Assembly: GCF_009697225.1 (NCBI RefSeq)
Contig: NZ_WIND01000011.1
Span: 60,218 to 124,217 of the forward strand
Length of the DNA stretch: 64,000 nt
Reading direction: 5' to 3'
Source: Halovulum marinum
Lineage (GTDB): Bacteria; Pseudomonadota; Alphaproteobacteria; Rhodobacterales; Rhodobacteraceae
The notes below the pieces were generated by a model, which saw nothing but the letters and a program-made list of their open reading frames with translations, had not been told where the DNA came from and did not search any database. A program made the translations under genes and the position numbers. This document shows positions 9,126 through 18,500 of this stretch, one piece after another; position 1 is the stretch's first letter; each line of letters opens with the position of its first letter.

Positions 9126-11777
9126 GTGAGCGGCACGGGCGAAGTGACGCCGATGATGGCGCAGTATCTGGAGATCAAGCAGCGCTATCCCGACGCGCTG
9201 CTGTTCTACCGGATGGGCGATTTCTACGAGCTGTTCTTCGAGGACGCCGAGGCCGCCGCCGCGGCGCTCGACATCGCGCTGACCAAGCGCGGCAAGCACC
9301 TCGGGCAGGACATCGCCATGTGCGGCGTGCCGCACCACGCCGCCGAGGGCTACCTGCTGACGCTGATCCGCAAGGGCTTCCGCGTCGCCATCGGCGAACA
9401 GCTGGAAAGCCCGGCCGAGGCGAAGAAGCGCGGCTCCAAATCCGTGGTGAAACGCGACGTGGTGCGGCTGGTGACCCCCGGCACCCTGACCGAGGACAGC
9501 CTGCTGCAGGCCCGCGCGCACAACTACCTGGCCGCCTGGGCGCAGGTGCGCGACGACTGCGGCTTCGCCTGGGTGGACGTCTCGACCGGCGACGTGACGG
9601 TGACGCCGGCCACGCCCGCCGGTCTGGGCCCGTTGCTGGCCCGCGTCGCGCCTAGCGAGCTGCTGGTCGCCGAAGGCGCCGCCGCCGAGGTCTCGGCGGC
9701 AGCGGCGGACATGGGCGTGACGCTGACCGCGCGCCCCGGCGGCGGCTTCGACAGCGCCGCCGCCACGGACCGGATCGCCGCCCTTTACAAGGTCGACAGC
9801 GCCGACGCCTTCGGCACCTTCGGCCGCGCCGAGCTGGCGGCGCTCGGGGCGGTGATCGACTATCTCGAACTGACCCAGCGCGGGCGCCTGCCGCTGCTGC
9901 GCCCGCCGGTGCGCGAGCGCGCCGGCGGCACGATGCAGATCGACGCCGCCACCCGCGCCAACCTGGAGATCACCCGCACGCTGTCGGGCAACCGCGACGG
10001 CTCCTTGCTGGCTGCGGTGGACCGCACGGTGACCGGCGCCGGCGCGCGGCTTCTGGAGGCGCGGCTCACCAGCCCGTCGACCGATCTGGCACAGATCGCC
10101 GCCCGGCTCGACGCGGTGCAGGCATTCGCCGAGGACGCGGCGCTGACCGCGCAAGTCCGCGACGCCCTGCGCAAGGCGCCGGACATGGAGCGGGCGCTCG
10201 GCCGTCTCGGCCTCGGCCGCGGCGGCCCGCGCGATCTGGCGGCGCTGCGCAACGGCCTGGGCCGCGCCGCCGACCTGTCGCGCATGCTGGCGCCGCTGGA
10301 TCTGCCGCAGGCGCTGCGCGGCGCCGCCGCCGACCTGGCCGGCCACGACGACCTGCTCGAAGAGTTCGAGGCCGCGCTGGTGGCCGAGCCGCCGCTGCTG
10401 GTGCGCGACGGCGGCATGGTCGCCGCCGGCTACAGCGCGGATCTGGACGAAACCCGCCGCCTGCGCGACGAGGGGCGCGGCGTGATCGCCGGCCTGCAGG
10501 GCGAATACGCCAGGACCAGCGGCATCAACGCGCTGAAGATCAAGCACAACAACGTGCTGGGCTACTTCGTCGAGACCCCCGCCGGCCACGCGCAGAAGAT
10601 GATGGCCCCGCCGCTGAGCGAGACCTTCATCCACCGTCAGACCACCGCCAGCCAGGTCCGCTTCACCACGGTCGAACTGTCGGAACTCGAAACCCGCATC
10701 CTCAACGCCGGTGCCCGCGCGCAGGAACTGGAGCGCGAGGTCTTCGACCACCTTGCCGGTCTGGTGCTGGCCCGGGCGGCACGCGTGGCCAACGCCGCCC
10801 GCGCGCTGGCAACGCTGGACCTGCACGCCAGCCTTGCCGACCTCGCCGCGCAGGAAGGCTGGGCGCGGCCGAAGGTCGACGACAGCCGCGCCTTCACCGT
10901 TGCCGCCGGGCGCCACCCGCCGGTCGAGCAGGCGCTGCGCCGCGCCGGCGGCCCCGGCTTCGTCGCCAACGACTGCGACCTGACGGCGGACGGCACCGCC
11001 GCGCGCCCGCTGTGGCTGCTGACCGGTCCGAACATGGCCGGCAAGTCGACCTTCCTGCGCCAGAACGCGCTGATCGCGCTGCTCGCGCAGGCCGGCAGCT
11101 TCGTGCCCGCCGAGGCCGCACATGTCGGCGTGGTGGACCAGCTGTTCAGCCGCGTCGGCGCGGCGGACGATCTGGCCCGCGGCCGCTCCACGTTCATGGT
11201 CGAGATGGTCGAGACCGCGGCGATCCTGAACCAGGCCGGCCCCCGCGCGCTGGTGATCCTGGACGAGATCGGCCGCGGCACCGCCACCTACGACGGCCTG
11301 TCGATCGCCTGGGCGACGCTGGAACACCTGCACGACGTGAACCGCTGCCGCGCGCTGTTCGCCACCCACTACCACGAACTCACCGCGCTGGCCGGAAAGC
11401 TCGCGGGCCTGCGCAACGCGACGGTGGCGGTGCGCGAATGGGAGGGCGAGGTCGTGTTCCTGCACGAGGTGACGGACGGTGCCGCGGACCGCTCCTACGG
11501 GGTGCAGGTCGCCCGGCTCGCCGGCCTGCCCGAGGCGGTGATCGCCCGCGCCCGCACCGTCCTCGACGCGCTCGAGGAAGGCGACCGCGGCCAGGGCGGC
11601 AAGGCCAGGGCGCTGGTCGACGACCTGCCGCTGTTCTCTGCCGCGCCGCCGCCCCCCGCCGCGTCGAAACCCTCGCCGGTCCTCGACCGCCTGGCCGATG
11701 TGCTGCCCGACAGCCTGTCCCCGCGCCAGGCGCTCGAGCTGATCTACGAACTCAAGGCGCTGGCTGAAAAGGACTGA
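9126..11777 (+). CDS. mutS: DNA mismatch repair ATPase MutS
   Basis: The 883-aa product has the mismatch-binding domain start (MMAQYLEIK, then [15 protein letters not shown], with the Phe-x-Glu that stacks on the mispair). It then has connector, lever and clamp domains, and a C-terminal ABC-type ATPase with the Walker [10 protein letters not shown] near residue 634, a [12 protein letters not shown]alker B/D-loop and a THYHEL switch His. The GTG at 9126 is chosen: GGGGA lies six bases upstream and the protein then starts close to the conserved TPMM. An earlier GTG at 9096 has no ribosome site. It converges on grpE. Confidence 0.95.
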   Translation: MSGTGEVTPMMAQYLEIKQRYPDALLFYRMGDFYELFFEDAEAAAAALDIALTKRGKHLGQDIAMCGVPHHAAEGYLLTLIRKGFRVAIGEQLESPAEAKKRGSKSVVKRDVVRLVTPGTLTEDSLLQARAHNYLAAWAQVRDDCGFAWVDVSTGDVTVTPATPAGLGPLLARVAPSELLVAEGAAAEVSAAAADMGVTLTARPGGGFDSAAATDRIAALYKVDSADAFGTFGRAELAALGAVIDYLELTQRGRLPLLRPPVRERAGGTMQIDAATRANLEITRTLSGNRDGSLLAAVDRTVTGAGARLLEARLTSPSTDLAQIAARLDAVQAFAEDAALTAQVRDALRKAPDMERALGRLGLGRGGPRDLAALRNGLGRAADLSRMLAPLDLPQALRGAAADLAGHDDLLEEFEAALVAEPPLLVRDGGMVAAGYSADLDETRRLRDEGRGVIAGLQGEYARTSGINALKIKHNNVLGYFVETPAGHAQKMMAPPLSETFIHRQTTASQVRFTTVELSELETRILNAGARAQELEREVFDHLAGLVLARAARVANAARALATLDLHASLADLAAQEGWARPKVDDSRAFTVAAGRHPPVEQALRRAGGPGFVANDCDLTADGTAARPLWLLTGPNMAGKSTFLRQNALIALLAQAGSFVPAEAAHVGVVDQLFSRVGAADDLARGRSTFMVEMVETAAILNQAGPRALVILDEIGRGTATYDGLSIAWATLEHLHDVNRCRALFATHYHELTALAGKLAGLRNATVAVREWEGEVVFLHEVTDGAADRSYGVQVARLAGLPEAVIARARTVLDALEEGDRGQGGKARALVDDLPLFSAAPPPPAASKPSPVLDRLADVLPDSLSPRQALELIYELKALAEKD

Positions 11778-11799
11778 GGCGCGCCCGGCCGGGCGCGCC
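11778..11799. terminator. Palindrome between convergent mutS and grpE
   Basis: A perfect 22-bp GC-only palindrome (GGCGCGCCCGG and its complement) begins at the last base of the mutS stop region. No T-run follows on either strand, so intrinsic termination is plausible but not proven; it lies in the 60-bp gap between convergent genes. Confidence 0.45.
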
Positions 11800-11837
11800 C
11801 CTTCCACTGTCTCCAGACATCCCCGCCGGGGCTCTGG

Positions 11838-12467
11838 TCATGCCGGCGCGCCCGAGGACACGCCGACCTTGGCCGGCCGCAGCAGCCGGTCGCCGATCAC
11901 GAAGCCGGTGGCCATCACCTGGATGACGCAGCCCTGGGCGACGTCCGGCACCGGCGCCTCGAACATGGCCTCGTGCAGCTTCGGGTCGAACTTGTCGCCC
12001 GGCTGCGGCTCGATCTTCTCGATCTTGTGCTTCTGGAACGCGGCCAGCAGATCCTTCTGCGTCAGCTCGATGCCCTCGACCACCGGACCGGCATGGGCGC
12101 GCAGATCGTCGTCGATCGCCTCCAGCGCGCGGCCCAGGTTGTCGTGCACCGACAGCAGATCGCGCGCCAGCCGGACGCCGCCGTAAAGCTCGGCATCGCG
12201 CCGGTCCCGGTCGGCGCGCTTGCGCAGGTTCTCGGTCTCGGCCAGCGCCCGCAGCAGGCGGTCCTTCAGCTCGTCGCGCTCGGCGCGAAGCGCCTCCAGC
12301 TCGGCCTCGACCGGGCCCTCGTCCCGCGCGGCCTCGGCGGCCTCGACGCCGGCCTGCTCGGCAGCCTCCAGCTCCGCCGCCTCGGCGGCGTCCTGTTCCG
12401 CCGCGATCGTCTCGGGATCGTCGAGGAAGGTTTCGTCGTCCATCTTCACGTTCCGGTCTTTGCCCAT
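11838..12467 (-). CDS. grpE: Nucleotide exchange factor GrpE
   Basis: The 209-aa protein has an acidic, Ala/Glu-rich N-terminus, then a long coiled coil (about residues 50-105, with RAERDELKDRLLRALAETENLRKR) and the C-terminal beta wing with FDPKLHEAMFE and a GFVIGDRLLRPAKVGVS end, all typical of GrpE. It releases ADP from DnaK. The start at 12467 has AGGA upstream; a second ATG eight codons in is possible. It lies 19 bp after hrcA and is co-transcribed with it; dnaK-dnaJ are in a separate operon at 39.7-42.9 kb. Confidence 0.95.
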   Translation of the reverse strand: MGKDRNVKMDDETFLDDPETIAAEQDAAEAAELEAAEQAGVEAAEAARDEGPVEAELEALRAERDELKDRLLRALAETENLRKRADRDRRDAELYGGVRLARDLLSVHDNLGRALEAIDDDLRAHAGPVVEGIELTQKDLLAAFQKHKIEKIEPQPGDKFDPKLHEAMFEAPVPDVAQGCVIQVMATGFVIGDRLLRPAKVGVSSGAPA

Positions 12468-12486
12468 CAGATCCTACCGTTTTGCG

Positions 12487-13557
12487 TCAGCCGCCGCGGC
12501 GCGCGATCATGCGCCCGACCAGCTGCGCCGTGTAGTCGACGATCGGCACCACGCGGCCGTAGTTCTGCCGCGTCGGCCCGATCACGCCGACGGCGCCCAC
12601 GATTCGTCGTTCGGCGTTCATATAGGGAGACACCACCAAAGATGAACCCGAAAGCGAGAAAAGCTTGTTCTCCGAGCCGATGAAGACGCGCACGCCATCG
12701 CCGGCCTCGGTCAGGTCCAGCAACTGCGCCAGATCGCGCTTGCGCTCGAGGTCGTCGAACAGCGACCGGACCACCTCCAGATCGGCCACGGTGCCGTCGT
12801 CCAGCAGGTTGGCGCGCCCGCGCACGATCAGCCGCGCCTCGTCGCTGCCGGCGCTTTCGGACCAGACCGCGGCGCCGTCCTCGATCAGCTTGGCGGCCAG
12901 CCCGTCCAGCTCGTTCCGGCGGCGGTCGATCTCGCTGGCGACGACGCGCTTCAGATCGCTCAGCGTGCGGCCCTCCAGCGCGGCGTTCAGGAAATTCGCC
13001 GCCTCGCGCATCGCCGAGGGGGTCAGGCCCAGCGGCGGGGTGAACAGCCGGTTCTCGACGTTGCCGTCGGCGAACACCAGCACCACCAGCACCTTCTCCG
13101 GCGACAGCGAGACGAACTCCACATGCTTGATCGGCGCCTCGGACTTCGGGGCCAGCACCAGGCTGGCGCCGTGGGTCAGCCCGGACAGCAGCGAGCCGGC
13201 GCGGTCCAGCATCGCGGCGATGTCCGGCTCGTTGCCCTCGAGGTTGCGCTCGATCTCGCTGCGCTCGGCCTCCGAGATCTCGCCGACCTGCAGGAAGCCG
13301 TCCAGGAACAGCCGCAGCCCCAGTTGCGTCGGCACCCGGCCGGCGGACACATGCGGGCTGTCCAGCAGCCCCAGATGCTCCAGGTCCTGCATGGTGTTGC
13401 GGATCGTCGCCGGCGACAGGTGATCCTCCAGCTTGCGCGACAGGGTGCGCGAGCCGACCGGATCGCCGGTTTCCAGATAGCTTTCCACCAGCCGCCGGAA
13501 CACGTCGCGGCTGCGCGCATCCAGGTCGAACGCGGGCATGGTCCTTGGATCTGACAT
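12487..13557 (-). CDS. hrcA: Heat-inducible transcription repressor HrcA
   Basis: The roughly 356-aa protein starts with a winged-helix domain (SRDVFRRLVESYLETGDPVGSRTLS, then SPATIRNTMQDLEHLGLL), followed by a GAF-like domain and ends with GVIGPTRQNYGRVVPIVDYTA, a strongly conserved HrcA signature. HrcA binds CIRCE operators, usually before groESL, and needs GroEL for folding. I saw no CIRCE inverted repeat near this operon or before dnaK, so its targets probably lie outside the window. The start may instead be the in-frame ATG at 13581; neither has a strong ribosome site. It is divergent from rph. Confidence 0.94.
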   Translation of the reverse strand: MSDPRTMPAFDLDARSRDVFRRLVESYLETGDPVGSRTLSRKLEDHLSPATIRNTMQDLEHLGLLDSPHVSAGRVPTQLGLRLFLDGFLQVGEISEAERSEIERNLEGNEPDIAAMLDRAGSLLSGLTHGASLVLAPKSEAPIKHVEFVSLSPEKVLVVLVFADGNVENRLFTPPLGLTPSAMREAANFLNAALEGRTLSDLKRVVASEIDRRRNELDGLAAKLIEDGAAVWSESAGSDEARLIVRGRANLLDDGTVADLEVVRSLFDDLERKRDLAQLLDLTEAGDGVRVFIGSENKLFSLSGSSLVVSPYMNAERRIVGAVGVIGPTRQNYGRVVPIVDYTAQLVGRMIARRGG

Positions 13558-13695
13558 GGAACGAGCGCTTGATCCTTTCATCAGCGCACCAGATGTAAGA
13601 CGCCCCCGCCGGCGGGTCAATCTTGCGCGCGCCCGCACCGCTGGACGGCCACCGGCGAACGCGATAAGGCCGGGCCAGAAACTTGGAGGACGGCC

Positions 13696-14409
13696 ATGCG
13701 CCCATCTGGCAGACAACCCGGCGATCTGCGTCCGGTGACGATCGAGACCGGCATCATCAAGCACGCGGCGGGGTCCTGCATGATCCGTTGCGGCGATACG
13801 CACGTTCTGTGCACCGCCTCGCTGGAGCCGCGGGTGCCGCCGTTCCTGAAGGGCTCGGGGCTGGGCTGGGTGACGGCGGAATACGGCATGCTGCCCGCCG
13901 CCACCAACACCCGCAACCGCCGCGAGGCGCAGGCCGGCAAGCAGTCCGGCCGCACGCAGGAGATCCAGCGCCTGATCGGCCGCGCGCTGCGCGCCAGCGT
14001 CGACCGCGTGGCGCTGGGCGAGCGGCAGATCACCATCGACTGCGACGTGATCCAGGCCGACGGCGGCACCCGCTGCGCCTCGATCACCGGCGGCTGGGTG
14101 GCGCTGCGCCTGGCGGTCGACGCGCTGAGACAGGCCGGCGAGCTGAAACACGACCCGATCACCGACCACGTCGCCGCCGTCAGCTGCGGCATCTGGGGCG
14201 GTGTGCCGGTGCTGGACCTCGACTACGCCGAGGACAGCGAGGCCGGCACCGACGCCAATTTCGTGATGACCGGCTCGGGGGGCATGGTCGAGGTGCAGGG
14301 CTCGGCCGAGGGCGCGCCGTTCAGCCGCGACGAGCTGAACGCGCTGCTGGACCTGGCCGACAGCGGCATCGCCGGGCTGGTGAGCGCGCAGAAGGCCGCG
14401 CTGGCATGA
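13696..14409 (+). CDS. rph: Ribonuclease PH
   Basis: The 237-aa phosphorolytic 3'-5' exoribonuclease trims tRNA 3' ends. The start [19 protein letters not shown], the GSVLCT-like [10 protein letters not shown], the [24 protein letters not shown] phosphate/RNA-binding segment and the [21 protein letters not shown] motif are all present. The C-terminus has [18 protein letters not shown]. An ATGA overlap joins it to rdgB. Its divergence from hrcA is a conserved alphaproteobacterial arrangement. Confidence 0.96.
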   Translation: MRPSGRQPGDLRPVTIETGIIKHAAGSCMIRCGDTHVLCTASLEPRVPPFLKGSGLGWVTAEYGMLPAATNTRNRREAQAGKQSGRTQEIQRLIGRALRASVDRVALGERQITIDCDVIQADGGTRCASITGGWVALRLAVDALRQAGELKHDPITDHVAAVSCGIWGGVPVLDLDYAEDSEAGTDANFVMTGSGGMVEVQGSAEGAPFSRDELNALLDLADSGIAGLVSAQKAALA

Positions 14410-15023
14410 GCCCGCGGCGGCTGGAGGGGACCGACCTGGTGCTGGCGTCGCACAACGCCGGCAAGCTGCGCGAGATCCGCGCGCTGGTGCAGCCGTTCGG
14501 CTTCACGGTCCGCTCCGCCGCCGAATTCGGCCTGACCGAGCCGGCCGAGACCGAGGACAGCTTCGCCGGCAACGCGCGGATCAAGGCGCACCACGCGGCA
14601 AGCGCGACCGGCCTGCCGGCGCTGTCCGACGACAGCGGCATCGAGGTTGAGGCGCTGGGCGGCGCGCCCGGCGTCTACACCGCCGACTGGGCCGAGACCG
14701 CCGATGGCCGCGACTTCGCACTGGCGATGGAGACGGTCTGGTCCAGGCTGGAGACGATGGACGCGCCGCAGCCGCGCCGCGCCCGCTTCGTCTGCACGCT
14801 GTGCGTCGCCTGGCCCGACGGCCACGACGAAATCTACCGCGGCGAGGCGCCCGGCCATCTGGTCTGGCCGCCGCGCGGCACGCACGGCTTCGGCTACGAC
14901 CCGATGTTCGTGCCCGACGGCGAGACCCGGACCTTCGGCGAGATGGACCCGGCGCACAAGCACGCGATCAGCCACCGCGCCGACGCCTTCGCGCAGCTCG
15001 TGGCCGGCAGCCTTGGGCGCTGA
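14406..15023 (+). CDS. rdgB: Non-canonical purine NTP pyrophosphatase (RdgB/HAM1)
   Basis: The 205-aa protein has the family's [12 protein letters not shown] nucleotide-binding start, [22 protein letters not shown] with the catalytic Asp pair, GYDPMF and the C-terminal [11 protein letters not shown] motif. It hydrolyses ITP, dITP and XTP to the monophosphates and so keeps deaminated purines out of DNA. The start codon overlaps the rph stop (ATGA), and the 3' end overlaps the probable TTG start of hemW by 11 bp. Confidence 0.96.
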   Translation: MSPRRLEGTDLVLASHNAGKLREIRALVQPFGFTVRSAAEFGLTEPAETEDSFAGNARIKAHHAASATGLPALSDDSGIEVEALGGAPGVYTADWAETADGRDFALAMETVWSRLETMDAPQPRRARFVCTLCVAWPDGHDEIYRGEAPGHLVWPPRGTHGFGYDPMFVPDGETRTFGEMDPAHKHAISHRADAFAQLVAGSLGR

Positions 15024-16164
15024 GCCGATCGAGGGCGGCTTCGGCCTCTACGTGCACTGGCCGTTCTGCGCCGCCAAGTGCCCCTATTGCGACTTCAACA
15101 GCCATGTCCGGGCGGCGGTGGACCAGCGGCGCTGGACCCGCGCGCTGCTGGCCGAGATGTCCTGGCACGCCGCGCGCACGCCGGGGCGGCGGCTGGACAG
15201 CATCTTTTTCGGCGGCGGCACGCCGTCGCTGATGGACCCGGCGACGGTCGCGGCGGTGATCGACGCCGCCTCCGGCCACTGGAACCTGGCCGACGCGGCC
15301 GAGATCACGCTGGAGGCCAACCCCACCTCGGTCGAGGCCGGCCGCTTCGCCGGATACGCCCGCGCCGGGGTCAACCGGCTGTCGCTGGGCGTGCAGGCGC
15401 TGAACGATCCGGACCTGAATGCGCTCGGGCGCCTGCACAGCGCCACCGAGGCCCGCGCCGCGTTCGATATGGCCCGCACCATATTCCCGCGGATCAGCTT
15501 CGATCTGATCTACGCCCGGCAGGGCCAGTCGCTGGCAGCATGGGAGGCCGAGCTCGACGCGGCGCTGGGCATGGCGGCGGATCATCTGTCGCTGTACCAG
15601 CTGACGATCGAGGCCGGCACGCGGTTCGGCGAACTGCACGCCCGCGGCCGGCTGCGCGGCCTGCCGGACGACGATCTGGCGGCGGACATGTACGCGCTGA
15701 CGCAGCAGCGCTGCGCGGCGGCAGGGCTCGCCGGCTACGAGGTCTCGAACCATGCGCGGCCGGGCGCCGAAGGGCGGCACAACCTGGTCTACTGGCGCTA
15801 TGGCGAATACGTCGGCATCGGCCCCGGCGCGCACGGCCGCTATGTCCGCGACGGACAGCGCCTGGCGTCCGCGACGGCGCTGCACCCCGAAACCTGGCTG
15901 GCCGCCACCGAGACGCGCGGAGAAGGCCTGTCCGCGGACGACCCCATCCCGCCCGCGGAACAGGCCGAGGAATACCTGATGATGGCGCTGCGGCTGGCCG
16001 AGGGCGCGTCGCTGGCGCGCCACCGGCGTCTGGGCGGGGCGCCGCTGTCCGCGCTGGGCGATCTGCAGGCCGAGGGGCTGCTGAGCCGCGATGCGGACCG
16101 GATCGCGGTCACCGATCGCGGCCGCCCGGTGCTGAACGCGGTGCTGCGGGCGCTGCTGGCCTGA
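15013..16164 (+). CDS. hemW: Radical SAM heme chaperone HemW (formerly HemN-like)
   Basis: The 383-aa protein begins [22 protein letters not shown]19, C23 and C26 form the radical-SAM CxxxCxxC cluster site, with a further Phe/Asp pattern typical of Hem[13 protein letters not shown] and [10 protein letters not shown] follow. It lacks the extra N-terminal Cys of true oxygen-independent coproporphyrinogen oxidases, so HemW is preferred. No ATG or GTG fits; the TTG at 15013, inside rdgB, is the only plausible start before the conserved domain. The spacing implies translational coupling with rdgB. Confidence 0.9.
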   Translation: MGAEPIEGGFGLYVHWPFCAAKCPYCDFNSHVRAAVDQRRWTRALLAEMSWHAARTPGRRLDSIFFGGGTPSLMDPATVAAVIDAASGHWNLADAAEITLEANPTSVEAGRFAGYARAGVNRLSLGVQALNDPDLNALGRLHSATEARAAFDMARTIFPRISFDLIYARQGQSLAAWEAELDAALGMAADHLSLYQLTIEAGTRFGELHARGRLRGLPDDDLAADMYALTQQRCAAAGLAGYEVSNHARPGAEGRHNLVYWRYGEYVGIGPGAHGRYVRDGQRLASATALHPETWLAATETRGEGLSADDPIPPAEQAEEYLMMALRLAEGASLARHRRLGGAPLSALGDLQAEGLLSRDADRIAVTDRGRPVLNAVLRALLA

Positions 16165-16182
16165 CGCCGCGCGGCTCGGGCC

Positions 16183-17070
16183 TCAGCCGCCCGACAGCGT
16201 GCCCAGCAGACGGTCGAGATCGTCCAGCGACCGGTACTTGATCTTCATCGTGCCGCCGTCGTTGCCCGGCGCGTGGTCGATGCTGACGCGCATCTTCAGC
16301 TGCGCCGACAAATCCGCCTCGATGGCGCGGGTGTCCGCATCCTTCGGCTCTATAACCCGTTGTTTTACAATGTTTTTATCTTTCTCGGCACGCACCAGCG
16401 ACTCGGTCTGGCGCACCGACAGGCCCTTGGCGATGACCTCGCGCGCCAGCGCGGCGGGATCCTGTGCCGGGATCAGCGTACGGGCGTGGCCGGCGCTCAG
16501 CCGCCCGGCGCGCAGATGCTCGATCACCTCGGCGGGAAGGTTCAGCAGCCGCAGCGTATTCGCGATGTGGCTGCGGCTCTTGCCCAGCGCCTCGGCGATG
16601 GTTTCCTGGCCGTGGCCGAAGCGGTCCATCAGCTGCTTGTAGCCCTGCGCCTCTTCCACCGCGTTCAGGTCGACGCGCTGCACGTTCTCGACGATGGCGA
16701 CTTCCAGCACTTCCTCGTCGCTGAGCTCGCGCACCACCACCGGCACTTCGTGCACCTGCGCCCGCTGCGCGGCGCGCCAGCGGCGCTCGCCCGCGACCAG
16801 CTGGTAGGTGTCCGGGTCGTCCGGGTCCGGGCGCACCACCAGCGGCTGGATGATGCCGTTGCGCCGGATCGAGGCCGCAAGCTCGTTCAGCTCGTCCTCG
16901 CCGAAGCTGCGGCGCGGCTGATCGGGGTTCGCCTGGATCCGATCGATGTCGACCGTCAGCCCGGTGACCCGCGGCGCGGCCGCGCCCTCGGCGGCTTCGG
17001 GGTCGGCGGTGTCGGCCAGAAGCGCGGACAATCCCCGCCCCAGCCCTTTGCGATCGGTCTTTCGCGCCAT
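16183..17070 (-). CDS. parB: Chromosome-partitioning protein ParB
   Basis: The 295-aa protein starts with the RKGLGRGLSALLAD segment used for ParA contact. Next comes the CTPase/ParB box with IQPLVVRP and GERRWRAAQRA, then a helix-turn-helix (TIAEALGKSRSHIANTLRLL) that reads parS, and a C-terminal dimerisation region. ParB loads as a CTP clamp at parS and spreads. Two perfect parS sites lie 1.4 and 3.3 kb upstream. The start at 17070 has GGGAGA upstream; a longer reading is unlikely. It lies 10 bp after parA in one operon. Confidence 0.97.
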   Translation of the reverse strand: MARKTDRKGLGRGLSALLADTADPEAAEGAAAPRVTGLTVDIDRIQANPDQPRRSFGEDELNELAASIRRNGIIQPLVVRPDPDDPDTYQLVAGERRWRAAQRAQVHEVPVVVRELSDEEVLEVAIVENVQRVDLNAVEEAQGYKQLMDRFGHGQETIAEALGKSRSHIANTLRLLNLPAEVIEHLRAGRLSAGHARTLIPAQDPAALAREVIAKGLSVRQTESLVRAEKDKNIVKQRVIEPKDADTRAIEADLSAQLKMRVSIDHAPGNDGGTMKIKYRSLDDLDRLLGTLSGG

Positions 17071-17080
17071 TACGTCTCCC

Positions 17081-17875
17081 TCATGCGGTCTGGCGTGCAC
17101 GCACGCGCCTGCGCAGCTCGCGCGCCAGCGCCACATAGGCCTGGCTGCCACTGCTGCGCGGATCATAGGCCAGCGCCGGAATCCCGTGCGACGGCGCCTC
17201 GCTGAGCCGCACGTTGCGCGGGATCACCGTCTTGAACACCAGCGCGCCCAGGTTTTCGCGCACGTCCGTCTCGACATCCGAGGTCAGGTTGTTGCGCTGG
17301 TCGTACATCGTCAGGATGATGCCCTGGGTGATCAGCGCCTTGTTCGAGGACTGCCGGATCTCGCCCACCGTGCGCAGCAGCTGGGTGATGCCCTCGAGCG
17401 CGAAGAACTCGCACTGCAGCGGCACCAGCACGCCGTCGGCCGCGACCAGCGCGTTGACCGTCAGCAGGTTCAGCGATGGCGGGCAGTCGATCAGCACATA
17501 GTCCTGGCGACCGAGATCTGCGTCGCGCAGGGCGTTGCGCAGGCGGGTGATGCGGTCGCGCTCACCGGCAAGCTCGAGGTCGATCGAGCTCAGGTCCGGC
17601 GTGGCGGGAATGATCGACAGGCCGGGGGTGGCGGTGGGCAGGATCGCCGCGCCCGCCGTCTCGTGGCCCATCAGCACGTCGTAGGAGGTGATGTCCCGGG
17701 CCGCCTGCCCGATGCCCAACCCGGTGGACGCGTTTCCCTGCGGATCCATGTCGACCAAAAGCACCCGCTCGCCCATCAGGGCCAGCGAGGCGCCGAGGTT
17801 GATCGTGGTCGTCGTCTTGCCGACGCCGCCCTTCTGGTTGGTGATGGCGATGATCCGCGGTGGTCGCTCAGACAC
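17081..17875 (-). CDS. parA: Chromosome-partitioning ATPase ParA
   Basis: The 264-aa deviant Walker ATPase has the KGGVGKTT motif at residues 15-22 with the signature Lys15, the switch DMDPQGNASTGLG near residue 42, and DYVLIDCPPSLNLLT as Walker B near residue 130. ParA-ATP on the nucleoid pulls ParB-parS complexes apart after replication. The start overlaps the end of rsmG by 8 bp. The order rsmG-parA-parB is the usual one near alphaproteobacterial origins. Confidence 0.97.
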   Translation of the reverse strand: MSERPPRIIAITNQKGGVGKTTTTINLGASLALMGERVLLVDMDPQGNASTGLGIGQAARDITSYDVLMGHETAGAAILPTATPGLSIIPATPDLSSIDLELAGERDRITRLRNALRDADLGRQDYVLIDCPPSLNLLTVNALVAADGVLVPLQCEFFALEGITQLLRTVGEIRQSSNKALITQGIILTMYDQRNNLTSDVETDVRENLGALVFKTVIPRNVRLSEAPSHGIPALAYDPRSSGSQAYVALARELRRRVRARQTA

Positions 17876-18500
17876 GCTTATAGTCTCCGATCTCCAGGAG
17901 GACGGAGGCCGGATCGGTCTGGCTCGGCACCGCCTTGCACGCTACATGCCAGAACCGCTTCGCCTCCGTCAATTCCTCGCGGTAGGTCCGGCCCTTCGGA
18001 AACAGGCAGACCGTGCCGTCATGGCCATGTCGGTCGGCGAAATCCAGCAATCGGACCAGCGGCGCAAGGGCGCGGGCGCTGACCACGTCGGCGGATTGCG
18101 GCGCAGCGGATTCGATCCTGTCGATCAGGATCTGCGCGTTCAGGTCCAGCTCGCGCGCGCACGTCTGCAGGAACACCCCCTTGCGGATGTCCGATTCGAG
18201 CAACACGACCTCGAGGTCCGGTCGCAATTCGGCGGCGATGATCCCGATAACGACCCCGGGCAGCCCGCCGCCGGAACCCATGTCCAGCCACTTCCGCGCC
18301 GAGCGAGGCGCCGCGGTCCAAAGCTGCGCGCTGTCGAGAATATGACGCGCCCACACATGTTCCACCGTATTTGCGCTGATCAGGTTGATCTTGCGGGTCC
18401 ACTTGGTCAACAACGCGACATATGCCTCTAGCCGGTCGGTTGTTTCACGTGAAACACCCAGGCGCTCCCGCAGGATCAGGCAGGTTTCACTGCGATTCAT
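17868..18500 (-). CDS. rsmG: 16S rRNA (guanine527-N7)-methyltransferase RsmG
   Basis: The 210-aa SAM-dependent methyltransferase has [16 protein letters not shown] as its SAM-binding loop and the RsmG start pattern [12 protein letters not shown] with [10 protein letters not shown]. It modifies G527 in the 530 loop of 16S rRNA. A perfect parS lies within the coding sequence, where it encodes the residues VSRET. It overlaps mnmG by 4 bp and parA by 8 bp. Formerly called gidB. Confidence 0.95.
   Translation of the reverse strand: MNRSETCLILRERLGVSRETTDRLEAYVALLTKWTRKINLISANTVEHVWARHILDSAQLWTAAPRSARKWLDMGSGGGLPGVVIGIIAAELRPDLEVVLLESDIRKGVFLQTCARELDLNAQILIDRIESAAPQSADVVSARALAPLVRLLDFADRHGHDGTVCLFPKGRTYREELTEAKRFWHVACKAVPSQTDPASVLLEIGDYKRV
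18441..18456. promoter_or_regulatory. parS centromere site 1
   Basis: The 16-bp TGTTTCACGTGAAACA is a perfect palindrome identical to the bacterial parS consensus. It lies inside rsmG, 1.4 kb from parB and about 5.2 kb from the putative oriC. Confidence 0.95.

Noticed and set aside
8340..11807. 1,155-codon open frame on the minus strand opposite mutS
   Set aside because: Low-complexity Arg/Gly/Ala/His protein with no family pattern; it mirrors the third-position GC bias of mutS, which has all its motifs.
12468..13695. CIRCE operator near hrcA, grpE or rph
   Set aside because: No TTAGCACTC-N9-GAGTGCTAA-like repeat was seen there or upstream of dnaK.
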